A DNA stretch of 20,892 nucleotides from Pseudomonadota bacterium (GTDB taxonomy: Bacteria > Pseudomonadota > Gammaproteobacteria > Burkholderiales > Burkholderiaceae_E): NCBI GenBank assembly GCA_023389175.1, contig JAEWEW010000017.1, forward strand, positions 1 through 20,892. The letters are read 5' to 3'. Shown here in pieces: positions 8,506 to 16,509 of the stretch; positions within the stretch are counted from its first letter, which is position 1, and each line of letters opens with the position of its first letter. The notes beneath the pieces were generated by a model. That model saw nothing but the letters and a program-made list of their open reading frames with translations. It made no database searches and was not told the origin of the DNA. Position numbers and translations under genes: made by a program.

Positions 8506-9414
8506 CTAGTCGCGCACCACCATCACGTCGCTCGGCACCTGGTGCATGACGGCATCCGCCGTGCTGCCGAGCAGCAGGTCCGTGACCGGGTTGCGGCCGC
8601 GCCGGCCGACCACCACCAGGTCGAACGCATCATCCTCGGCGTAGTCGCGCAGCACCGCTTCCGGCCGTCCCTGCTCGATCACGATGGCCACGGAGGGGCG
8701 GCGCTCCACCGCGATTGCGGCGGAGGCGAGGAAGCGCTCGGCCTCGCCGCGCGCGGCCCGCGTCCACTCGACGGCAGGCTCGTCGCGCGAGGCAAGGCCG
8801 CCAAGCGGCGGCTCGGCCGCATGGAAGAGCGTGAGCTCGGCGTCGGGGAACCAGCGAGCGGAGACCATCAGGGCGCCCGCGCTCGCCGCGGAAAAATCGG
8901 TGCCGACGAAGATCCTGCGGTAGGCGCCGCGAACGCGCTTGCGCACCATCAGGACCGGCGCGTCCGCGCGCCGCACCAGCCGTTCCACGGTCGCCCCGGG
9001 AAAGAGCCGTCCGAAGGGCTCGGCCCGCGCCAGCCCGGTGACGATCAGCTCGGTACCGGTGCGACGGGCGGTTTGCAGCACGAGATCGGTCGGGTCGCCA
9101 TCTTCGACCACGACCGATGCCGCGATGCCCTCGTCCAGCATGTCGGCGCGCAGCTGGCGCGCGACCGCCGCGACCCGGTCCTCGCTCGCCCGCCAGAAGC
9201 GGCCCTTTCGGCCCGGCGAATCGACGAACTCCGGCGCCTGCTCGAGCGCATGCACCACGGTGAGCTGGGCATGCCACTCCGTGGCCAACTGCCCCGCGCG
9301 GTCCAGCGCGCGGTCCGAGCGCGGCCCGAGGTCCGTGGCGAGCAGCAGCTGCGAGGGCGTATCCGGGCGGGACCAACCGGCCTGTCCGGACGGAAAGGAA
9401 TCGCTGGGCTCCAT
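8506..9414 (-). CDS. Universal stress protein, tandem UspA domains
   Basis: A 302-aa cytoplasmic protein made of two UspA-type alpha/beta domains (~22-160 and ~165-302). The first opens with LLLATDLGPRSDRALDRA, the second with RIFVGTDFSAASAGALMV. The second domain ends with GRRGRNPVTDLLLGSTA, matching the ATP-binding pattern G-x2-G-x9-G-S, then PSDVMVVRD. The equivalent in the first domain (GLARAEPFGRLFPGATVE) lacks the second Gly, so nucleotide binding there is doubtful. Such proteins act in stress survival and bind ATP/AMP; targets are unknown. ATG 9414 is the only early start, with a weak Shine-Dalgarno. Divergent from the exported aldo/keto reductase, with a 169-bp spacer in which I see no other feature. 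Confidence 0.93.
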   Translation of the reverse strand: MEPSDSFPSGQAGWSRPDTPSQLLLATDLGPRSDRALDRAGQLATEWHAQLTVVHALEQAPEFVDSPGRKGRFWRASEDRVAAVARQLRADMLDEGIAASVVVEDGDPTDLVLQTARRTGTELIVTGLARAEPFGRLFPGATVERLVRRADAPVLMVRKRVRGAYRRIFVGTDFSAASAGALMVSARWFPDAELTLFHAAEPPLGGLASRDEPAVEWTRAARGEAERFLASAAIAVERRPSVAIVIEQGRPEAVLRDYAEDDAFDLVVVGRRGRNPVTDLLLGSTADAVMHQVPSDVMVVRD

Positions 9415-9583
9415 CGCCCAATGTTAGCCGCCTCACCATGATTCGAGGGCGTATCCCCTGGCGACCGCCGACCCGACCGCAACAAAGCCCTCGCGCTGCA
9501 CCTGCGGTTCCACCGCCGCAGCCGCGATTGCTGGAAGAATCGGCCTGCCCGTCCGGGGCAGCAAGCCTCACTGGAACCCGTCG

Positions 9584-10495
9584 ATGAACCAGCCACGCCG
9601 CACCCTGCTCAGGAGCCCCTTCGCCCTTGCCCTGGCCGCCGCGCTGCCGCCGCCAGCCATCGCGGCCACGCCCATCTTAAAGACGATTCCGTCGAGCGGC
9701 GAGACGATCCCGGCCGTGGGCGTCGGCACCGCGCGGCGCTTCCAGGGCAGCCACGACGACGCCACGCGGGCCGTGCTGCGCGCCGCGCTGCAGAAGTTCG
9801 CCGAGCTCGGCGGCACCGTCATCGACACCGCGCCTTCCTACGGCAATGCCGAGGCGGTGGTCGGCTCCCTGCTGCCCGACCTGACGCTCGGCCGGCCCCT
9901 CTTCCTGGCGACGAAAGTGGGCGCGACCGGGCGCGCCGCGGGACAGGCCCAGGTGGAGGCGTCCTTCCGGCGACTCGGGCGTGATCGCCTCGACCTGATC
10001 GCGGTGCACAACCTGCAGGACACCTCGACGCAGCTCGCGCTGCTGCGCGAGCTGAAGCAGGCCGGGAAGATCCGCTATGTCGGCGCCACCACGTCATCGG
10101 ATCGCCAGTACCAGGACTTCGAGGCCATGATGGCCCGCGAGACGCTCGACTTCATCCAGGTCGACTATGCGCTCGACAATCGCGGCGCGGCCGAGCGGCT
10201 GTTGCCGCTCGCGCAGGAACGACGCATGGCGGTGATGGTCAACCTGCCGTTCGGCCGCGGCCGTCTCTTCCAGGCCACCCGTGGCCGGCCGCTGCCGGCC
10301 TGGGCGAGCGAGTTCGATTGCAGCAGCTGGGCCCAGTTCTTCCTGAAGTACCTGGTTGCACACGAGGCGGTCACCTGCGTCATCCCGGGGATGGCGCGGC
10401 CCGAGTACGTGGTCGACAACATGGGCGCCGCCCTCGGACGGCTGCCCGATGCCGCCACCCGAAGGCGGATGGAAGCCTTCATCGATGCGATCTAG
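9584..10495 (+). CDS. Exported aldo/keto reductase
   Basis: A 303-aa TIM-barrel oxidoreductase of the aldo/keto reductase superfamily, NAD(P)H-dependent by family. The catalytic tetrad is visible: Asp81 and Tyr86 in DTAPSYG, Lys111 in ATKVG and His142 in AVHNL. The N-terminus carries a Tat-like signal: PRRTLLRS, a hydrophobic stretch, and AIA before Ala28. This suggests export to the periplasm in folded form with cofactor. The substrate is not evident. A 73-bp repeat starts 8 bp after the stop codon, so this is probably the last gene of its transcript. Confidence 0.9.
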   Translation: MNQPRRTLLRSPFALALAAALPPPAIAATPILKTIPSSGETIPAVGVGTARRFQGSHDDATRAVLRAALQKFAELGGTVIDTAPSYGNAEAVVGSLLPDLTLGRPLFLATKVGATGRAAGQAQVEASFRRLGRDRLDLIAVHNLQDTSTQLALLRELKQAGKIRYVGATTSSDRQYQDFEAMMARETLDFIQVDYALDNRGAAERLLPLAQERRMAVMVNLPFGRGRLFQATRGRPLPAWASEFDCSSWAQFFLKYLVAHEAVTCVIPGMARPEYVVDNMGAALGRLPDAATRRRMEAFIDAI

Positions 10496-10503
10496 GAGGC
10501 TGT

Positions 10504-10654
10504 CCCGGGGCCGGGCTGCGCCCTGCCCGCCCCCCGAGGGGGTCGAGGAACCTTGGGGCGGCCCGGCGGTTCCTTGGCGCCCCCGGGGCCGGGCTGCGCC
10601 CTGCCCGCCCCCCGAGGGGGTCAAGGAACCTTGGGGCGGCCCGGCGGTTCCTTG
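10504..10654. repeat. 73-bp sequence present twice in tandem (period 78), each with hairpins
   Basis: Copy 1 is 10504-10576 and copy 2 is 10582-10654, with one difference (G10545 against A10623). Each contains CCCCC-CGA-GGGGG and a larger inverted repeat: left arm at 10544-10552 or 10622-10630, right arm GGTTCCTTG at 10568-10576 or 10646-10654. In copy 2 the arm CAAGGAACC pairs perfectly over 9 bp; in copy 1 the difference turns an A:U into a G:U pair, so the RNA fold is kept. There is no T tract. It may act as a terminator, an mRNA-stabilising hairpin or a REP-like dispersed element. The period of 78 keeps the reading frame open through both copies, which is not evidence of coding. Confidence 0.92.
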
Positions 10655-12040
10655 AGGCCGGGCGTCGCCGCGCCCGGGCCGCTCCTGCGCTTCGCCCGGC
10701 GCGCGATCGACATCCGCGCGCACGAGGCGGCCCTGCTCGGCTGGGCCTGGCTCTACGTCCTGTCGGTGATGTCGTCCTACTACGTGCTGCGGCCGATCCG
10801 GGACGCGATGGGCGTGGAAGGCGGGGTCGAGAACCTGCAGTGGCTGTTCACCGGCACGCTGCTCGCCATGATCGCGGTCAATCCGGCGTACGCGGCGCTG
10901 GTCCGCGCGATGCCGCGCCAGCGCTTCATCGCGGTGGCCTACCGCTTCTTCATCGTCAACATCCTGGTGTTCGCGGTGCTGATGCACCTGGCGAGCGGCA
11001 CGGCGATCGTCTGGATCGGCCGGGCGTTCTTCATCTGGGTCTCGGTGTTCAACCTCTTCGTCGTGTCCGTGTTCTGGGCGCTGATGGTGGACATCTTCGA
11101 TTCCGAGCAGGGAAAGCGGCTCTTCGGCTTCCTCGCCGCCGGTGCCACTGTCGGCGCCATCACCGGATCGAGCCTCACCGCCTCGCTCGCGAGCGGCGTG
11201 GACACCACCTGGCTGCTCGTCGTCTCGGCGGCGCTGCTCCAGGTGGCGATCGTGAGCGCCCGGCGACTGTCGCGCCTCGGCGGCAGCGCTGCCGGGGCTG
11301 CCCGGCCGGGGCGCGGCACGGCGGCGGCAGCAGCGCCCGCCGCTTCGGCGTCGCCCGACGTCGCGCCGGAAGCCGGTCAGGCACCGATCGGCGGCGGCGT
11401 GCTGGCCGGCATCACGCATACGCTGCGCTCGCCCTACCTGCTCAACATCAGCCTCTTCATCCTTCTCTTCACCATCACCTCCACCTTTCTCTACTTCGAG
11501 CAGGCGGCCATCGTGCGGGACTATTTCCCGGACCGGCCGTCGCGCACGGCCTTCTTCGCCGGCGTCGACCTGGTGGTGAACGTGCTGACGCTCGCGGTCC
11601 AGCTCTTCGTCACCGGCCGGTTCCTGAAGATCTTCGGCGTGGCCGTCACCGCCGCAATCCTGCCGGCGATCACGATGCTTGGCTTCCTCGCCCTCGCCGC
11701 CGCGCCGACCCTGGCGGTGCTGGTCGCGGTGCAGGTGCTGCGCCGTGTCGGCAACTTCGGGCTTGCGCGCCCGACCCGCGAGCTGTTCTTCACCGTGGTC
11801 TCGCGCGAGGACAAGTACAAGGCGAAGAGCCTGATCGACACCGTGGTGTACCGCGCGGGCGACCAGGTCGGCAGCTGGTCCTACGCGGCGCTCGGGATGC
11901 TGGGTGCCGGCCCGGTCGGCGTGGCGATGGCGGCGATTCCGCTGTCGATCGCCTGGCTGGCCAACGCGCTCTGGCTCGGGCGGCGTCAGCGCGGGTTGGC
12001 CGAGCGCGACAGGCGCGAGTCGGACGCGGCGCCCTGGTAG
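10652..12040 (+). CDS. Npt1/Npt2-like nucleotide transporter family (ATP/ADP translocase-like) membrane protein
   Basis: A polytopic inner-membrane protein of ~462 aa with about 11-12 hydrophobic segments. The opening IDIRAHEAALLGWAWLY then SSYYVLRPIRDAMG is the signature start of bacterial NTP/NDP exchange (AAA/Npt) relatives within the MFS. Further marks are VSVFWALMVDIFDSEQGKRLFGF, TRELFFTVVSREDKYKAKS and a central Ala/Gly/Pro linker (~215-240). In free-living bacteria the transported substrate is usually unknown. The frame is open back to 10553, but that part only translates the 73-bp repeat. The first sensible start is TTG 10652, made by the last bases of repeat copy 2; no ATG/GTG precedes the first membrane segment and no clear Shine-Dalgarno is seen, so the start is uncertain. 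Confidence 0.8.
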   Translation: MRPGVAAPGPLLRFARRAIDIRAHEAALLGWAWLYVLSVMSSYYVLRPIRDAMGVEGGVENLQWLFTGTLLAMIAVNPAYAALVRAMPRQRFIAVAYRFFIVNILVFAVLMHLASGTAIVWIGRAFFIWVSVFNLFVVSVFWALMVDIFDSEQGKRLFGFLAAGATVGAITGSSLTASLASGVDTTWLLVVSAALLQVAIVSARRLSRLGGSAAGAARPGRGTAAAAAPAASASPDVAPEAGQAPIGGGVLAGITHTLRSPYLLNISLFILLFTITSTFLYFEQAAIVRDYFPDRPSRTAFFAGVDLVVNVLTLAVQLFVTGRFLKIFGVAVTAAILPAITMLGFLALAAAPTLAVLVAVQVLRRVGNFGLARPTRELFFTVVSREDKYKAKSLIDTVVYRAGDQVGSWSYAALGMLGAGPVGVAMAAIPLSIAWLANALWLGRRQRGLAERDRRESDAAPW

Positions 12041-12056
12041 GCCGGCGTCGCCGGCC
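12040..12056. terminator. Small hairpin between convergent genes
   Basis: GGCCGGC-GTC-GCCGGCC is a perfect 7-bp stem beginning on the last base of the transporter stop codon and 15 bp before the convergent reductase ends. It could serve both genes, but there is no U tract on either side, so intrinsic termination is only a suggestion. Confidence 0.4.
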
Positions 12057-12071
12057 ATGCCGAGGAAGCGC

Positions 12072-13025
12072 TCAGTGCCAGTCGCTTGCGGCGTCCAGCC
12101 GGGCCACGGCCTTCGCATCGAGCTGCAGGCGCGCCGCGGCCATGAGCTCGTTCAGTTGCTCGAGCGAGGTCGCGCTCGCGATCGGCGCGGTGAGGCCCGG
12201 GCGAGCCATGAGCCAGGCAAGCGCCACCCGCGCCGGCGTGGCGCCGGTCGCCCCGGCGACCTCGTCCAGCGCAGCGAGGATGGCGCGTCCGCGGTCATCC
12301 AGGTAGGCCGCCATGCGTCCACCGCGCGGGCTCTTGCCGAAATCCGCTTCCGAGCGGTACTTGCCCGTCAGGAAGCCGCTCGCAAGCGCGTAGTACGGCG
12401 CGACGCCCAGCCCTTCCTCGCGACAGAGGCCCTCCAGCGCGGCCTCGTAGCCGCGGCGCGCGTACAGGTTGTATTCCGGCTGCAGCACCTCGTAGCGCGG
12501 CAGGCCGAATCGACGGCTGGCTTCGAGCGCCTGCCGCAATCGCGCCTCGTCGTAGTTGGACGCACCGATCGCGCGCACCTTGCCGGCGGCGATCAGGTCC
12601 GCATAGGCGCGCAGCGTCTCCTCGAGCGGCGTGTCGGGGTCGTCCTTGTGCGAGTAATAGAGGTCGATCCGGTCCGTCTGCAGCCGGGCGAGCGACCGAT
12701 CGCAGGCCGCCTTGATGTGCGCCGCGCGCAGCCCCTTGCCGGCGGGCCCCATGTCCGAGCCGACCTTGGTCGCGATGACCACCTTGTCGCGCGCCCCGCT
12801 GCGCCGCAGCCAGTTGCCGATGATGGTCTCCGACTCGCCGCCCTCGTGGCCGGGCACCCAGCGGGAATAGACGTTCGCGGTATCGATGAAGTCGAAGCCC
12901 GCGCCGGTGAAGGCGTCGAGCAGTGCGAAGGATGTCGGCTCATCGGCGGTCCAGCCGAAGACATTGCCGCCGAAGCAGAGCGGTGCCACCGCGATGCCGG
13001 ATCGGCCGAGCGGGCGCTTATCCAT
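12072..13025 (-). CDS. Aldo/keto reductase
   Basis: A 317-aa cytoplasmic aldo/keto reductase. The start RPLGRSGIAVAPLCFGGN is typical of the bacterial YajO/Tas/potassium-channel-beta-like branch. The tetrad is Asp48 and Tyr53 (FIDTANVYS), Lys87 (IATKVGS) and His126 (YYSHKDD); IASATSLEQL near the C-terminus fits the NADP site region. The open frame continues upstream to 13217 inside the halogenase-like gene, but homology starts at ATG 13025, which overlaps the upstream gene's stop by 8 bp (ATGGATAA). It is therefore likely translated by coupling with the halogenase-like gene, and a functional link between the two is a fair inference. The substrate is unknown. Confidence 0.93.
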   Translation of the reverse strand: MDKRPLGRSGIAVAPLCFGGNVFGWTADEPTSFALLDAFTGAGFDFIDTANVYSRWVPGHEGGESETIIGNWLRRSGARDKVVIATKVGSDMGPAGKGLRAAHIKAACDRSLARLQTDRIDLYYSHKDDPDTPLEETLRAYADLIAAGKVRAIGASNYDEARLRQALEASRRFGLPRYEVLQPEYNLYARRGYEAALEGLCREEGLGVAPYYALASGFLTGKYRSEADFGKSPRGGRMAAYLDDRGRAILAALDEVAGATGATPARVALAWLMARPGLTAPIASATSLEQLNELMAAARLQLDAKAVARLDAASDWH

Positions 13026-14685
13026 GGCCGCCTGCGGTTTCAGGGGTACGCACTGGAGCAAGTCCATCGGGAAAGAGGCGCGCGCGCGGCCGGATGTCCG
13101 GCGAGACCATCCCGAGCACCGCGGCGCCGTCGAGCTCCGGATGCCGGGCAGTTGCCTCCCGCACGATCTCGACCGCCAGCTCGTCCAGTATCCGCGCCGA
13201 GCGGGCGATGAGGGCATCGAACCCGGCGTCGTCCAGCTGGTCGGTCAGGCCGCGGTTCATCTCGGCGAACCACGGGAGCGCGGCCTGGTCCAGCAGCTGC
13301 GGCGGATTGTGCGCATGGTCGGTGAGCCCGCTCCACTCGCGCATGAACGCCTGCACGGCGACATTGAGATCCGCCAGCCGCGTCAGCTCCGGCTGCAGCT
13401 GCCGGATCTTCTGCAGGTCCGTGAGCCGCTTCTGGATGAAGAGCGGGCACATGATGCCCCAGTAGTAGGAGTAGTCCCAGAGGACCTTGACCGGCATGAC
13501 CTGGGCATCCGCGAAGATGCCGTACTGGCCGACGTAGATCGGCAGCATGTTCCGGTACAGCGAGAAGAAGACCTGCTCGTACATCACGGCGGCCATCTGC
13601 ACCGGACCCCGGTCCGCGTCGATCGCGACCATCTCGGTGATGAAGGTGTTGGCGATCGCGATGAAGTCGCTGCCCGGCGAATAGAACGGATCGAGGAACA
13701 CGCCGGCCTCGCCGGTCAGCGCCCAACGGTGGCGCCCCGAGAAAACCTGCTTGCAGCCGTGCGAGAAGCGCTTGAACCAGGCGAAGTCCAGCACCTTGTC
13801 GCGCTTGCCGTCGAGGTCGCGATATAGCTGGGGCTGGTGCCGCTCGAACCAGGCCATCGCCTTGTCGAAGCTGTTGATCGACTCGATCGGATGGACCGAC
13901 GGGTCGGCGACGATGCCGACCGAATGGGCGCCCGACACCAGCGGAATCAGCCACGCCCAGTAGCCTTCGCCCACCAGGTGGTTGGTGGAAAGCCAGCGGT
14001 TGCGCGGACGGGCGCGGTCCAGCCATGCCGGGTCCCGGGACCAGTCGTCGACATTCACCCGCTCGCCGACGCGGAACCAGACCGCGCCCGCATCATGCGG
14101 GCTGTCCTCGGCCAGGCCGAGCTTGCGCTTGAGCAGCGCCGCGCGCCCCGACGCATCGACCAGCCAGCGCGCGGTCGCCTCGAGGCGCATGCCGTCGTGG
14201 TCGTAGGCGACACGGTGGGCCGCGTCCGTGCCTTCGCCCAGCGCCACCTGGCGGATCATCGCCCCGTCGAGGAACCGGCAGCCGCGTTCGGTCGCCAGCC
14301 GCGCGAGGTCGTTCTCGAAGACGCCGCGGTCGAGCTGGTAGCTCGGCGTCGGCAGAAGGGTGCTCGCGCCGAGTTCGGTGACCCGGTCAAGCTCGGCACG
14401 CCCGTCGGAGAAGTAGAAGCGGAACCCGAACTTCTTGAGCTGGTGCTCCTGCAGGTAGGGCCGCAGACCAAGCACCTCGGCAAAGTAGTGGGCGCCGATC
14501 TCCACCGTCGACTCACCCACCTTGTGGGCCGCGGGCGGCAGGGGATGCCGATTGCGCTCGAGAATGAGGATGTCCAGGCCCGGCAGGCGCTGCTTGAGCT
14601 GCAGCGCGAGCGAGAGGCCGGCGAGCCCGCCGCCCATGATGACGACGTCGTGATGCACAGAACCAGCCTCCGGACCATCCTTCAT
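13018..14685 (-). CDS. Flavin-dependent halogenase-like FAD oxidoreductase
   Basis: A 555-aa FAD enzyme of the tryptophan-halogenase superfamily. The FAD Rossmann motif is GGGLAGLS (Gly18-x-Gly20-x2-Gly23). The halogenase signature W-x-W-x-I-P is present as WAWLIP (243-248). HKVGES lies at 54-59, and GEAGVFLDPFYSPG (~325-338) matches the GDAxxFxDPLxS region. By hand alignment the catalytic Lys79 of PrnA falls on Lys84 or Lys85 in LKKFGFRF. Halogenation of an aromatic or carrier-bound substrate is thus possible; a hydroxylase or other monooxygenase role cannot be excluded, and no flavin reductase gene is nearby. ATG 14685 is preceded by GGGGG at 14696-14700, a somewhat long 10-nt spacing. It sits 27 bp after the helicase gene and overlaps the AKR gene by 8 bp. 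Confidence 0.88.
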   Translation of the reverse strand: MKDGPEAGSVHHDVVIMGGGLAGLSLALQLKQRLPGLDILILERNRHPLPPAAHKVGESTVEIGAHYFAEVLGLRPYLQEHQLKKFGFRFYFSDGRAELDRVTELGASTLLPTPSYQLDRGVFENDLARLATERGCRFLDGAMIRQVALGEGTDAAHRVAYDHDGMRLEATARWLVDASGRAALLKRKLGLAEDSPHDAGAVWFRVGERVNVDDWSRDPAWLDRARPRNRWLSTNHLVGEGYWAWLIPLVSGAHSVGIVADPSVHPIESINSFDKAMAWFERHQPQLYRDLDGKRDKVLDFAWFKRFSHGCKQVFSGRHRWALTGEAGVFLDPFYSPGSDFIAIANTFITEMVAIDADRGPVQMAAVMYEQVFFSLYRNMLPIYVGQYGIFADAQVMPVKVLWDYSYYWGIMCPLFIQKRLTDLQKIRQLQPELTRLADLNVAVQAFMREWSGLTDHAHNPPQLLDQAALPWFAEMNRGLTDQLDDAGFDALIARSARILDELAVEIVREATARHPELDGAAVLGMVSPDIRPRARLFPDGLAPVRTPETAGGHG

Positions 14686-14712
14686 GAAGTCATCGCCCCC
14701 TGTTCCGTTCTC

Positions 14713-16155
14713 CTACCGGCGCTTGCCCGGCCCCGCCTTGCGCCCGTCGCGGCGCGGGCCGGCACCGCTGCCGAACCTCGGCTTGCGGAAACCCTCGCCG
14801 GGCTTGCGCGGCCGCCGCTCCACCGGCCGGAACGCGGCCTCCAGGCCATCGATTGCGCTCACCTGGACCCGGCGGCCGATGAAGTGCTCGATCCGGCGCA
14901 GCGCGATCAGATCCTCGCGCCCCACCAGCGAGACCGCCTGCCCGCTCGCACCGGCGCGGCCGGTGCGGCCGATCCGGTGCACGTAGTCCTCCGCCACCTT
15001 CGGCAGATCATAGTTGATCACATGCGTGATGGTGGCGACGTCGAGGCCGCGGGCCGCCACGTCGGTCGCCACCAGCACCTTGCATTCGCCCCGTCGCAGC
15101 CGGTTGAGCGCCCGCGTGCGGTCCCGTTGGCCGAGATCGCCGTGCAGCGCGACCGCCGCGATGCCGGACTGGAACAGCTCGCCGGCAAGCTGCTCGGCGT
15201 GCCGCTTGGTTGCCGTGAACACGATCGCCTGGCCCATGCCGTCGTCGGTGAGGCAGCTGCGCAGGATCCGGTCGCGATGCTGCGCATTGTCCACATAGAC
15301 GACGTGATCGTCGATCGGCGTCGCGTCGCTGGCCACGCGCGCCACCTCCATCCACGCCGGATCGCGGAGCAGCCGGTCGGCCAGCGTGCGAACGGCGCGC
15401 GACAGAGTCGCGGTGAAGCAGACCGTCTGCCGCGCCGCCGGCACCGCCTCGCCGATCGCGACCACGTCGTCGGCAAAGCCCATGTCGAGCATGCGATCCG
15501 CCTCGTCCAGCACCAGCATCGTGACCCGGGAGAGGTCGATGCGGCCGCCCTGAAGCTGGTCCAGCAGGCGGCCCGGGGTGGCCACCAGGATTTCGTAGGG
15601 CGAGGCCAGCAGGCGATTCTGCAGGTAGTAGGATTCGCCGCCGGTGACGCACACCGTGGTGACCCGCGGCAGCGACCGCGACAGCGCCTGGCCGTGGCGG
15701 GCGACCTGCTGGGCCAGCTCGCGCGTCGGCGTGAGCACCAGGACCCGCGGACCGAAGGTCGGCCGGCCGCGGCGCCCGCCGGACGCGGCCGGCGCGGCGG
15801 GAGGGATGCGCTCTGCGCGGGCGTCGACGATCCGCTGCAGCGCCGGCAGCAGGAACGCCGCGGTCTTGCCGGTGCCGGTCGGCGCCGACGCGATCAGGTC
15901 GCGGCCGGCGAGCAGAAGCGGTATCGCCTCGGCCTGGACCGGGGTGGGTTCGACGATGTCCAGGCGGCGCAGCGCGTTGACCAGCGGCGCGGCGAGACCC
16001 ATCGCGGCGAATCCGCCAGCCGGCCCATCGACGCCCGGCCCATCGACGGCCGGCCCGTCCACGGCTGGTACGACGACGGTCGGCACGGCGGCGGCCGGTG
16101 CAACGGCACCCGGCATGACGGATTCGGGAGAAACGGAAGCTGTGGTTTCGAACAC
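14713..16155 (-). CDS. DEAD-box ATP-dependent RNA helicase
   Basis: A 480-aa RNA helicase that unwinds RNA duplexes in ribosome assembly or mRNA turnover. All motifs are seen: Q-motif region EPTPVQAEAIP, I (APTGTGKT), Ia (PTRELAQQ), TPGRLLD, II (DEAD in LDEADRMLDMGF), III (TATLS, where SAT is usual), VFTATK, V (ATDVAARGLD) and VI (HRIGRTGRAG). The last ~45 residues are a basic, Arg/Gly/Lys-rich RNA-binding tail. The N-terminus has an Ala/Val/Pro linker with three VDGP repeats (encoded around 16020-16065). The frame is open upstream to 16239, but GTG 16155 has GGAG 7 nt upstream (16163-16166), so I prefer it. The APTGTGKT form and the LDEADRMLDMGF block recall SrmB more than RhlE; I do not assign a name. 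Confidence 0.93.
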   Translation of the reverse strand: MFETTASVSPESVMPGAVAPAAAVPTVVVPAVDGPAVDGPGVDGPAGGFAAMGLAAPLVNALRRLDIVEPTPVQAEAIPLLLAGRDLIASAPTGTGKTAAFLLPALQRIVDARAERIPPAAPAASGGRRGRPTFGPRVLVLTPTRELAQQVARHGQALSRSLPRVTTVCVTGGESYYLQNRLLASPYEILVATPGRLLDQLQGGRIDLSRVTMLVLDEADRMLDMGFADDVVAIGEAVPAARQTVCFTATLSRAVRTLADRLLRDPAWMEVARVASDATPIDDHVVYVDNAQHRDRILRSCLTDDGMGQAIVFTATKRHAEQLAGELFQSGIAAVALHGDLGQRDRTRALNRLRRGECKVLVATDVAARGLDVATITHVINYDLPKVAEDYVHRIGRTGRAGASGQAVSLVGREDLIALRRIEHFIGRRVQVSAIDGLEAAFRPVERRPRKPGEGFRKPRFGSGAGPRRDGRKAGPGKRR

Positions 16156-16509
16156 GGATCTACTCCGGGGCCATGCCCCATGGACTCGCCCGGTCTCCGA
16201 TCGGTGCGAGCACCACTCGGAGGCCACGGCGGGTTGCACCGGTCATCTGCCCACGTTCATGGGGCCGACCGGCGCGGTTGGCGACTGCAATGCATCGACG
16301 CCAACCGGAGAGGACCGCGGCGAAACGCATACGCCTCGAGGGCGCAGGCTCTGCCGGGCGGGGGCCAGTGTTCGATGTATTTCGATGTGAGCGATGCCGT
16401 GCCGAAGACCGAAGCCAGGAGCCTCGGCCGCCATCGCAACACGTCATTGTCTCATGCTGCAGCGCAAAAGTCCATGCTCGTGCCGGTGGCGAAGGCCGAG
16501 CGGGGCGCA
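16156..16509. other. Intergenic region, 354 bp, upstream of the helicase
   Basis: Two leftward genes flank this spacer. I see no convincing gene, hairpin terminator or sigma-70 promoter in it. A long leader for a DEAD-box gene would be normal, because such genes are often cold-regulated through the 5' UTR. Short frames across it are GC-driven. It probably contains the promoter of the helicase-halogenase-AKR set and the 3' end of the dehydrogenase transcript. Confidence 0.5.

Noticed and set aside
10553..10651. N-terminal extension of the transporter frame through the repeat
   Set aside because: The amino acids merely translate the 78-bp repeat twice; it has no resemblance to the family N-terminus.
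10094..12118. 674-aa open frame on the - strand
   Set aside because: Antisense to the AKR 3' end, the repeat and the transporter; Arg/Asp/His-rich composition without motifs.
14682..14693. Tiny leader frame ATG-ACT-TCA-TGA overlapping the halogenase-like start codon
   Set aside because: The only Shine-Dalgarno-like GGGGG is 2 nt from that ATG, too close; it fits the real start better.
16020..16065. Short 12-bp-like repeats encoding VDGP three times in the helicase N-terminus
   Set aside because: A low-complexity linker in a coding region; no reason to see a separate element.
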